Origin: an uncultured Gammaproteobacteria bacterium
Lineage (GTDB): Bacteria > Pseudomonadota > Gammaproteobacteria > Steroidobacterales > GCA-2729495
Length of the DNA: 8,963 nucleotides
Assembly (NCBI GenBank): GCA_937958785.1
Contig: CALGMY010000155.1
Coordinates: 1 to 8,963, forward strand
Reading direction: 5' to 3'
Shown: positions 1 to 6,246 of the stretch, one piece after another
Layout: every line of letters begins with the position of its first letter
Numbering within the stretch: position 1 is the stretch's first letter
The notes under the pieces: model-generated
The model's input: only the letters and a program-made list of their open reading frames with translations
Told to the model about the DNA's origin: nothing
Database searches by the model: none
Program-made: the position numbers and the translations under genes

Positions 1-1827
1 GAGGAACTCCGGCGTGCCGAGCCGGTCTGCCTGGTAAGCGGCCGACAAGCTGTCCGCCGTCGCCAGCGCCTCCAGCTCGTTCAGCCGGTCGAAGTCCTGC
101 TCCAGGCCCTGCCAGCCCGCCGGATCCAGCGCGAAGCGGTAGTAACCCGCGCCGTCCGCATTCGGCATCACCCAGGCGGGGCAGGACGTGGTGGACAGCG
201 GGATGCTCGCCTCGCGCGTCGTCACCAGCGCGCAGTCCTTGCCGGAGGTGTCACCCGAGCCGTGCCGCACGCAGAGCGGCAGCTGCCAGGCCTGCTTCGG
301 GTCGCCCTTCGAGCCCACGGGCAGGTAGCGGGACTGGGTCACCTTCAGCGTCGCGGCACCGCCGCCGCAGGCGAGCTTCGCGGTCACGAGCGGCACGCCC
401 GGCTGGTCGATGAAGCTGCGGAAGGCCGGAACCACGTCCGCGCGGCCGGAGCCCTTCGCCAGCGAGGCCATGAAGTCCTCCACGTCCGCCGTGGCGTGGG
501 GGAAGCGCTCCATGTGCACGCGGATGCCGTCCCGGAAACCCGCCTCCCCCAGCCAGGTCTCGAACATGCCGAGCACGGCGCCACCCTTCAGGTAGGTGAT
601 GGCGTCGAAGGCGCTGCCGATGTCGGCGTTCCGGTCCACGGGGTTGCGGATGCGCCGGGCGGCGATGCGGCTGTCCAGCTCCATGGCCGGCGGCGTCTGC
701 AGGGCCGGGATCACGCTGAAGCGGAGCGCGGGCTGCCCGGCCTGGGCCGCCTTGAAGCCCATCCAGTTGGCGAAGGACTCGTTCAGCCAGATGTCGTCCC
801 ACCACTTGGGCGTCACCAGGTCGCCGAACCACTGGTGGGCCAGCTCGTGGGCATGGATGCCGCCGAAGCCGCGGCGGTCGGCCACCGAGGCGTCGTCTGC
901 CAGCAGGATGCGCGGGTCCCCGTAGATGATCGCGCCCGCGTTCTCCATGCCGCCGCCGAAGTCCGGCGAGGCGATGAGGTCCAGCTTGGGGTAGGGGAAG
1001 GGCACACCGAAGTAGTCCTCCAGGTACAGGACCATGGCGTGGGTGTTCTCGAGCGCGTAGCGGAACCGGGGTCCCTTGCCCCGGGTGGCCACGCCCCGCA
1101 GCGGCAGCGGGGTCTTGCGTGCGCCATTCGGCGGCACCGGCGTGCCATCCACGATGTCGAGCGGCCCGACCGCGAGCGCAATGAGGTAGGTGGGCAGCGG
1201 CAGTGTCGTGGCGAGCTGCACCCGCTTCAGGCCCTCGCCCGCGGGCTGCTCGGCAATGACCGGCGTGTTACCCACCACCGAGTTGGTGGTGCGGGTGGTC
1301 ACCGCGACATCGAAGGGCGTCTTGAAATCCGGCTCGTCGAAGCCCGGGAACATGCGCCGGGCGTCGATGGGCTGGAACTGGGTGAAGGTGTAGGCCTCGC
1401 CGCCGATCACCGACTTGTAGAGCCCTGATCCTGCCTTGCCGAAGGGCGCCGTGTAGTCGAAGCGCAGCGTGGCCCGGCCCGCCGGCAGCGGCGCGGGGAA
1501 CTCCAGCCGGGCGACCCCGGTGGGGTCCGCCTGTGTCCAGGTTCCCGCCAGGTTGCCGCCGGACGCCGGTACTGCGGTCGCGGCGCGCACCGTGAGGCCG
1601 TTGCCGTGCAGGTACAGCACCCGCGTGGGTGCCGCGACGTCGATGTCGATGGCCGTGCGGCCGGTGAACTCCGCCTGGTCGGGCAGGATGGTGAGCTCGA
1701 GCTGGTAGGCGAGCGGGCGCACCGCGCCACCGAGCCGTCCCGGGGGCGGGGCCTCGTCCGCTGCACCGGCCGGGGAATGCAAGGACAGCGCCACGAGAGC
1801 CAGCAGCAACGGGACACGACGGCACAT
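1..1827 (-). CDS. Exported M1-family zinc aminopeptidase (C-terminus outside window)
   Basis: Removes N-terminal residues from peptides, here probably in the periplasm. The reading frame is open from the ATG at 1827 to the window edge, giving 609 residues; full M1 enzymes usually have about 850-900, so the C-terminal helical domain is mostly missing. Residues 1-23 look like a signal peptide ending AGA before ADEA. All M1 hallmarks are present: substrate-binding GGMEN (292-296; many family members have GAMEN), zinc motif HELAH (His327, Glu328, His331), third ligand Glu350 in NESFAN exactly 18 residues after His331, and the likely catalytic Tyr412 in ITYLKGG. Four cysteines (487, 519, 532, 549) in the domain after the catalytic one could form disulfides, which fits export. 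The start at 1827 has a GGAGG eight bases upstream; an in-frame ATG at 1845 would place that site inside the gene and spoil the signal peptide. The gene is divergent from the amidohydrolase operon. It is not cytosolic PepN, because it has a signal peptide. Substrate preference is unknown. Confidence 0.96.
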   Translation of the reverse strand, partial: MCRRVPLLLALVALSLHSPAGAADEAPPPGRLGGAVRPLAYQLELTILPDQAEFTGRTAIDIDVAAPTRVLYLHGNGLTVRAATAVPASGGNLAGTWTQADPTGVARLEFPAPLPAGRATLRFDYTAPFGKAGSGLYKSVIGGEAYTFTQFQPIDARRMFPGFDEPDFKTPFDVAVTTRTTNSVVGNTPVIAEQPAGEGLKRVQLATTLPLPTYLIALAVGPLDIVDGTPVPPNGARKTPLPLRGVATRGKGPRFRYALENTHAMVLYLEDYFGVPFPYPKLDLIASPDFGGGMENAGAIIYGDPRILLADDASVADRRGFGGIHAHELAHQWFGDLVTPKWWDDIWLNESFANWMGFKAAQAGQPALRFSVIPALQTPPAMELDSRIAARRIRNPVDRNADIGSAFDAITYLKGGAVLGMFETWLGEAGFRDGIRVHMERFPHATADVEDFMASLAKGSGRADVVPAFRSFIDQPGVPLVTAKLACGGGAATLKVTQSRYLPVGSKGDPKQAWQLPLCVRHGSGDTSGKDCALVTTREASIPLSTTSCPAWVMPNADGAGYYRFALDPAGWQGLEQDFDRLNELEALATADSLSAAYQADRLGTPEFL

Positions 1828-1835
1828 GGTGCAGA

Positions 1836-1840
1836 CCTCC
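1836..1840 (-). promoter_or_regulatory. Ribosome binding site deciding the M1 aminopeptidase start
   Basis: The minus strand reads GGAGG here, eight bases before the ATG at 1827. This supports 1827 over the in-frame ATG at 1845, which lies upstream of the site. Confidence 0.7.
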
Positions 1841-1857
1841 AGCATGTGGTCAGCCGG

Positions 1858-1874
1858 TGTGGCAGAGAGCCACA
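1858..1874. repeat. Short inverted repeat in the divergent intergenic region
   Basis: TGTGGC (1858-1863) and GCCACA (1869-1874) are perfect inverted 6-bp arms around a 5-bp AGAGA spacer. The repeat lies about 30-47 nt upstream of the aminopeptidase start, inside its predicted leader. It could be a transcription-factor operator or a small hairpin near the ribosome binding site. The arms are short enough that chance is possible. Confidence 0.35.
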
Positions 1875-1906
1875 GGGGTTAACGAGGGTTATTCGGTCGT
1901 GGCATG

Positions 1907-1935
1907 ATCATATGCGCGTCCGGCATGACGGTGAA
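1907..1935 (-). promoter_or_regulatory. Candidate sigma70-type promoter for the M1 aminopeptidase
   Basis: On the minus strand, TTCACC (1930-1935, four of six matches to TTGACA) is followed after 17 bp by TATGAT (1907-1912, five of six matches to TATAAT). Transcription would begin near 1900, leaving a leader of about 73 nt that contains the inverted repeat at 1858-1874. Position, spacing and local AT content are reasonable, but this is a consensus match only. Confidence 0.4.
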
Positions 1936-1958
1936 GCCACGTCGCCGGATCCACCACC

Positions 1959-1964
1959 TATAAG
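1959..1964 (+). promoter_or_regulatory. Candidate -10 element for the amidohydrolase operon
   Basis: TATAAG matches the sigma70 -10 consensus at five of six positions and lies 34 bp before the ATG at 1999, giving a leader of roughly 28 nt. No convincing -35 box lies 16-18 bp upstream, so if it is real it may need an activator. It would transcribe away from the aminopeptidase promoter. Confidence 0.25.
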
Positions 1965-1998
1965 AACAAGCATCGCTGGCCCCGGGGGGCAACAACCG

Positions 1999-3375
1999 AT
2001 GAACCGAATCGCCGCGGCTGGCCTGCTCACCCTGCTTTCCGGCCTGGCACTCGCCCAGCCCGCGCCGGTCCGCGGCGGCCCGCCGCCCGCCGACCGCTAC
2101 GCGCTGGTGCAGGCCGGCACGTTGCTCGCCGTGCCCGGCGAGGCGCCCCGGCAGCAGGTGACCCTGGTGGTGAAGAACGAGCAGGTGGCGGCGGTGCTGC
2201 CGGGCTACGTGGAAGCCGTGCCGGATGCGCCGCCGGGGACCCGCGCGGAGGTGATCGACCTGCGGGACCGCTTCGTGATGCCCGGCCTCATGGACGCCCA
2301 CGTGCACCTGCGGAGCCAGCCCAGCTTCGCCCGTCGTCGCACCGAGCGGGGTGACCGCTATCCGCTGTCGCCGGGCGATCCGGGCACCACCGCGGAGGGC
2401 GCGGTGAACGCCATGGTGTACGCCCGGCGCAACCTGGCCGCCGGTTTCACCACCGTGCGGGACCTGGGCAGCGACGACCAGTCGGTGTTCGCCGTGCGCA
2501 ACGCCATCAACGCGGGGCGGATGATCGGCCCGCGCATCCTCGTCTCGGGGTCCGCCATCGCGGTCACCGGCGGTCACGGCGACGGCATTCCCATGGGTAG
2601 CACCGGCGATCCGGCGGCGCGCATCGCCGAGGGCACCTGCGACGGCCCGATGGAGTGCCGCCAGGCCGTCCGCTACCAGTACAAGCTTGGCGCCGACGTC
2701 ATCAAGTTCACGTCCACGGGCGGCTTCGGTTCCAATACGGGACTCGATCCCCAGCTGTTCCCGGACGAGATCGATGCGGTGGTCTCCACCGCGCACCTGC
2801 ATGGCCTCAAGGCCGCCGCCCACGCCTATTCACCCGTCGCCATCAAGGACGCGGTGCGGGCCGGTGTCGATTCCATCGAGCACGGCTTCCTGCTCGACGA
2901 CGAGGGCATCCGGATGATGAAGAAGGCGGGCACCTTCCTCGTGCCCACGCTCTCCGCCAGCTACCCGCCCCCGGTGTTCCGGATCCCGGACCCCCCGTCG
3001 GTGAAGCTGCGCAACGAATACAAGGCCTTCGAGCGGGCCTACGCCGCGGGCGTGAAGATCGCCTTCGGTACCGATGCCGGCACCTTCGACCACGGTACCA
3101 ATGCCAAGGAATTCGAGTTCATGGTGAAGTTCGGCATGAAGCCCATGGATGCCCTCCGCTCGGCCACCGTGGTTACCGCGGACCTCTTCGGCCTCTCCGC
3201 CGAGGTGGGTACGCTCGAGCCCGGCAAACTGGCCGACGTGGTGGCCGTGAGGGGCAACCCCCTGGAGCAGATCTCGGTGATGCGCCAGGTCGACTTCGTC
3301 ATGAAGAGCGGCCGCATTGCCAAGCGTGACGGTGAGATGACCGAACCGTTCACCTATCCCGCCGGCGTCGAGTAA
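1999..3375 (+). CDS. Exported metal-dependent amidohydrolase, COG1228 dipeptidase-like
   Basis: This 458-residue protein belongs to the amidohydrolase superfamily, in the COG1228 branch (imidazolonepropionase-like and Xaa-Pro or Xaa-Arg/Lys dipeptidases). Such enzymes hydrolyse amide bonds with a binuclear metal centre. A signal peptide covers residues 1-19, with cleavage likely at ALA before QPAP, so the protein is probably periplasmic. The ligand set is complete: His101 and His103 (HVHL, strand 1), Lys236 in VIKFTSTGG (probable carboxylated bridging lysine), His275 in HAYS, His295 in EHGF, and catalytic Asp359 in GTDAG. The C-terminal LEPGKLADVV stretch rebuilds the small beta-sandwich with the N-terminal strands. 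Cys214 and Cys220 could form a disulfide. The start at 1999 gives the signal peptide and follows a G-run (1985-1989); an in-frame ATG at 1912 would add 29 unrelated residues. It is the first gene of the plus-strand run. Peptidase activity is inferred from the family and the divergent aminopeptidase; cyclic amides or other substrates remain possible. Confidence 0.93.
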   Translation: MNRIAAAGLLTLLSGLALAQPAPVRGGPPPADRYALVQAGTLLAVPGEAPRQQVTLVVKNEQVAAVLPGYVEAVPDAPPGTRAEVIDLRDRFVMPGLMDAHVHLRSQPSFARRRTERGDRYPLSPGDPGTTAEGAVNAMVYARRNLAAGFTTVRDLGSDDQSVFAVRNAINAGRMIGPRILVSGSAIAVTGGHGDGIPMGSTGDPAARIAEGTCDGPMECRQAVRYQYKLGADVIKFTSTGGFGSNTGLDPQLFPDEIDAVVSTAHLHGLKAAAHAYSPVAIKDAVRAGVDSIEHGFLLDDEGIRMMKKAGTFLVPTLSASYPPPVFRIPDPPSVKLRNEYKAFERAYAAGVKIAFGTDAGTFDHGTNAKEFEFMVKFGMKPMDALRSATVVTADLFGLSAEVGTLEPGKLADVVAVRGNPLEQISVMRQVDFVMKSGRIAKRDGEMTEPFTYPAGVE

Positions 3376-3418
3376 GCCGGGCCGTCTTCCCAACCCCCAG
3401 CGTGGAGCCCGTCCAATC

Positions 3419-4555
3419 ATGAAGTCCAAGCATCCATCCGCCCGCCGCCTGCTCGGCCTTGCCGGCCTCGTCGCCGGGCTCGCCGCCTGCTCGGGGGAGC
3501 GCCCCCCCGCCGATCCGGCCGCCGATAGTGCTGCTACCCCGGCCGAGGCGCCCGCCGCCGTGGCGCCGGTCGTGGTCCCGGTGGGCACCGAGCTGCCCGT
3601 GCGGCTCATTCCCAACGTGCCGAAGAACGCGGAGGCCTACTACGGCCCGGACAGCCTGCACGTCATCGCGCAGACCCAGGATCCGGCCGCCAACAAGGCC
3701 GAGGGGCGCGAGACCGGTGCGCTCACTTACACCTTTGCAGACGATGGCACGGACATCCGCCGCATCAACGACAAGGGCCAGGACGCCTGCTCGTACTTCT
3801 TCCCGGACGGCAAGCGCCTCGTGTGGACGTCCACGAAGGACAACCTGGACATGCCCATCGGCAACTGGTCCGATTCCAACGATTACCCCCAGGGTGCGGA
3901 GCTCTATACCTCCGACCTTGAGGGCAAGAATGTCCAGCGCCTGACCAACAACAAGTGGTACGAGGCCGAGGTCTCGGTGTCGCCCAACGGGGAATGGCTG
4001 GTCTTTGGCCGGCAGATCGACGGCAAGATGGACCTCTGGCGCATGCGCCCGGATGGCACGGAGGAACAGCAGATCACCTTCACCGACGACTGGCAGGAGG
4101 GCGCGCCCTTCTACCTGCCGGACAACGAGACGATCCTCTACCGGGCCTGGAAGCGCAGCGAGTACGGCAAGGTGAAGCCCACCCCGATGACCGTCTTCAC
4201 CATCCGCCACGACGGCACCGGCTTCACGCAGCGCACCTTCGACACCACCATGAACTGGGCCCCGTACCCGGCGCCGGACGGCCGGCACTACGTGTTCGTG
4301 CGCATCGTCGAGGACAACAACTGGGAGGTGTTCCTGGGCGATCTCGCCGGGGGCGAGCCCCAGCGCCTGACATACAACCCGGGCTTCGACGGCTTCCCCT
4401 CCCTGTCACCGGACGGGAAGAAGATGCTCTTTGCCCGCAGCACCGGCGGCGGCTTCATGTCCAACCTCTATACCCACGTGATGGACGTATCGTCGCTCAA
4501 CCTGGGGCCTGACAACTTCCGGGGCGTGCCCGACATCACGCCGCCCAGCCCATAG
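3419..4555 (+). CDS. TolB-like beta-propeller lipoprotein (PD40 repeats)
   Basis: This 378-residue protein has a lipoprotein signal: basic N-terminus, hydrophobic stretch, then lipobox LAAC with Cys24. Ser at +2 predicts outer-membrane retention by the Lol sorting rule. A linker rich in Pro and Ala (about 26-55) leads to a propeller with at least five PD40/WD40-like units, at roughly residues 105-145, 161-200, 205-245, 258-297 and 303-341. Each contains the pattern of a strand, a DGT or EGK turn, an R/QxLT-like strand, then a SPDG/PDG turn and a hydrophobic strand (for example SPNGEWLVFG and SPDGKKMLFARS). No catalytic motif is visible, so a binding or scaffolding role is likely. It is not the Tol-Pal TolB itself: it is a lipoprotein, lacks the recognisable TolB N-terminal domain, and has no tol genes nearby. 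A GGAG (3404-3407) precedes the ATG by 11 bases. It lies 43 nt after the amidohydrolase and 5 nt before the next gene. In some relatives a propeller like this is fused to an amidohydrolase domain, so it may act with the flanking enzymes. Confidence 0.88.
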   Translation: MKSKHPSARRLLGLAGLVAGLAACSGERPPADPAADSAATPAEAPAAVAPVVVPVGTELPVRLIPNVPKNAEAYYGPDSLHVIAQTQDPAANKAEGRETGALTYTFADDGTDIRRINDKGQDACSYFFPDGKRLVWTSTKDNLDMPIGNWSDSNDYPQGAELYTSDLEGKNVQRLTNNKWYEAEVSVSPNGEWLVFGRQIDGKMDLWRMRPDGTEEQQITFTDDWQEGAPFYLPDNETILYRAWKRSEYGKVKPTPMTVFTIRHDGTGFTQRTFDTTMNWAPYPAPDGRHYVFVRIVEDNNWEVFLGDLAGGEPQRLTYNPGFDGFPSLSPDGKKMLFARSTGGGFMSNLYTHVMDVSSLNLGPDNFRGVPDITPPSP

Positions 4556-4560
4556 CCCAC

Positions 4561-6246
4561 GTGGGCTTCCGGCCCGCGACTCTCGGGGTGGCGGCCAGCA
4601 GCGTGCTGGCCGCCACCTTGCTCACTCCCGGCGCGGCCGCCGCCGCCCCCCCGCGCATCCACGCCATCACGGACGCGCGGATCGTCGTTGGCCCGGGACG
4701 CGTGATCGAGCGGGGCACCCTCGTGCTCCGCGACGGACTGGTGGAGGCGGTGGGCCCCGGCGTCGCCGTGCCGCCCGACGCGACCGTCGTCGCCGCGGAG
4801 GAGGGCTGGACCGTCTACCCCGCGTTCATCGATGCGGCGTCTGCCGTCGGGCTGGAGCCCGAGCCGAACGGCGCCGCGCCGGCGCCCCGCGGAGCCGAAC
4901 CAAGGCCCGTGGGCTCCCGCCACGAGCTCAAATCCGTGCACCCGGAGGACCGGGTGGTCGACCGCATCGACCTCTCTTCCACCAGCGTTGCACGCCACCG
5001 GGAGCTGGGCTTCGCGGTGGCCCACGTGCTGCCCGACAAGGGCGTTTTCCGGGGCGAGTCCGCGCTGCTGTTGCTGGACGACGGGCCGGCGCCGGAAGTC
5101 GTGCTGCGCGGCCAGCTGGGCCAGGTGATGGCCCTCGAGACCTCCAGCTTCATGGCGCGCCAGTACCCCTCGTCGAAGTTCGGTGCGGTGGCGACCGTGC
5201 GCCAGGTGCTGCTCGACGCCCAGCGCCTCGCCGAGTGGCAGCGGCGCTATGCCGCGAGTCCCGCCGGCATGGCGCCGCCCGGTTACCGCACTTCCGACGC
5301 GCCGCTCCTGGCGTTGCTCGCCGGTGACCGGTTGCCGGTGTTCGTGGCCATCAACGCCCTCGACCCCGGCCGATTCGGCGCGCTCGCAAGGGAGTTCGGC
5401 CTGCCCGCGCTGACGGTGGCCCGGGGACTCGGTGACCGGCCCGCCGACCTGCTCGCCGCCGGCACGCCTCTGCTGCTCCCCCTCGCCATGCCGGAGAAGC
5501 CGGCGCTGGGTGATCCGGATGAGGTCATCGAGACGTCCCTCGAGGACCTGCAGCAATACCTGCTTGCCCCGCGGCTTCCCGCGGCGCTCGACGCGGCGGG
5601 CGCCCGGGTGGCCTTCGTCACTGCCGGCATGGACAACCCCCGCAGCTTCCAGGAAAACCTGGCGGCCGTGGTCGAGGCAGGTCTCCCACCGGACCGGGCA
5701 CTGGCCGCGCTCACCACCGTGCCCGCGGCGCTGCTCGGCGTGACCGGCAGCATGGGCACCCTCGAGCCCGGCAAGCTCGCCAACGTGCTGGTCGTCCAGG
5801 GCGAACTCTTTACGGCGAAGCCTGCTTTCCGGCACCGGTTCGTGGCAGGTGAGCACGAGGAGATCGAGGTCCCGGAGACGCTTGGCAATCCCGATGCGCG
5901 GGCAGACCCCCGGGGCATCTGGGATATCAGCAGTCGCGTGATGGGACGCGCAAGCGAGTCCACGTGGACCATCACGGGCGAGCCCGATCCCGACGGCAAG
6001 ACCGGCCGATACAGCGGCCACAGCGAAAGCGAGCGGGCCGGCAAGCGGCCGTTCACCAGCATCGAGCAGCAGGGTGATGCGCTCACCGTCACGACGGCCG
6101 GCGGCCCCGGTGGCGAGACCCGCCTGACCGTCATCGTCGATGGTGACAAGCTCTCCGGCAGCACCACCATGACGTCGGAGCGGGGCTCGGTCACGATGCA
6201 GGTCGAGGGCCGGCGGACGACCGGGCCGGAAGGGGTGCAGCAGTGA
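4561..6246 (+). CDS. Exported amidohydrolase-fold protein lacking the usual metal ligands, with C-terminal beta domain
   Basis: This 561-residue protein has the amidohydrolase framework but not its active site. Residues 1-29 form a signal peptide (Arg4, Ala/Leu-rich core, then AAAAA). The N-terminal beta-sandwich is recognisable (ITDARIVVGPG, GLVEAVGPG), as is the C-terminal GTLEPGKLANVLVVQGE. Where the strand-1 HxH should follow FIDA, the sequence reads Ala93-Ser94-Ala95. Near the usual strand-5 histidine it reads VAINA (262-266), and near strand 8 it reads VTAGMDNP with only Asp358 as a possible relic. Conserved-looking segments such as VHPEDR and GVFRGESALLLL are kept, so it looks like a maintained subfamily, not a decaying gene. 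Residues 452-553 form an extra beta-rich domain (GIWDIS, SSTWTITGEPD, DKLSGSTTM). GTG at 4561 is the first usable start after an upstream in-frame stop (4510-4512); no Shine-Dalgarno is obvious, so translation is probably coupled to the gene ending 5 nt earlier. An alternative GTG at 4588 would shorten the signal peptide. It may be a pseudoenzyme partner of the neighbours, or use different catalytic residues. Confidence 0.85.
   Translation: MGFRPATLGVAASSVLAATLLTPGAAAAAPPRIHAITDARIVVGPGRVIERGTLVLRDGLVEAVGPGVAVPPDATVVAAEEGWTVYPAFIDAASAVGLEPEPNGAAPAPRGAEPRPVGSRHELKSVHPEDRVVDRIDLSSTSVARHRELGFAVAHVLPDKGVFRGESALLLLDDGPAPEVVLRGQLGQVMALETSSFMARQYPSSKFGAVATVRQVLLDAQRLAEWQRRYAASPAGMAPPGYRTSDAPLLALLAGDRLPVFVAINALDPGRFGALAREFGLPALTVARGLGDRPADLLAAGTPLLLPLAMPEKPALGDPDEVIETSLEDLQQYLLAPRLPAALDAAGARVAFVTAGMDNPRSFQENLAAVVEAGLPPDRALAALTTVPAALLGVTGSMGTLEPGKLANVLVVQGELFTAKPAFRHRFVAGEHEEIEVPETLGNPDARADPRGIWDISSRVMGRASESTWTITGEPDPDGKTGRYSGHSESERAGKRPFTSIEQQGDALTVTTAGGPGGETRLTVIVDGDKLSGSTTMTSERGSVTMQVEGRRTTGPEGVQQ
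6228..6235 (+). promoter_or_regulatory. Ribosome binding site for the tandem amidohydrolase gene
   Basis: GGAAGGGG lies inside the end of the preceding gene, seven bases before the GTG at 6243. It supports this GTG start despite the 4-nt GTGA overlap between the two genes. Confidence 0.6.

Larger units (their letters stand above)
1828..1998. promoter_or_regulatory. Divergent intergenic control region
   Basis: These 171 bases separate the aminopeptidase from the amidohydrolase operon and are the only sizeable non-coding stretch in the window. They are locally more AT-rich (around 1879-1915) than the flanking genes. They hold candidate promoters on both strands, the 6-bp inverted repeat at 1858-1874 and the 8-bp palindrome ATGATCAT at 1904-1911, which overlaps the predicted minus-strand -10 box. 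The arrangement would allow one regulator to control both directions. Confidence 0.6.

Noticed and set aside
262..1428. 388-codon open frame on the plus strand opposite the M1 aminopeptidase
   Set aside because: The opposite strand carries an uninterrupted M1 enzyme with GGMEN, HELAH and the third zinc ligand; the plus-strand translation has no recognisable features.
1606..1998. Upstream in-frame extension of the first amidohydrolase gene
   Set aside because: It would overlap the divergent aminopeptidase and its leader and bury the signal peptide. The start at 1999 gives a textbook exported N-terminus; the in-frame ATG at 1912 fails for the same reason.
3376..3418. Terminator between the first amidohydrolase and the lipoprotein gene
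   Set aside because: The 43-nt gap has no strong stem followed by a T-run, so read-through is more likely.
4561..6246. Ligand-less amidohydrolase as a decaying pseudogene
   Set aside because: There is no frameshift or internal stop, the signal peptide is intact, framework motifs are kept, and it is tightly packed in the operon. Loss of ligands alone does not show decay.
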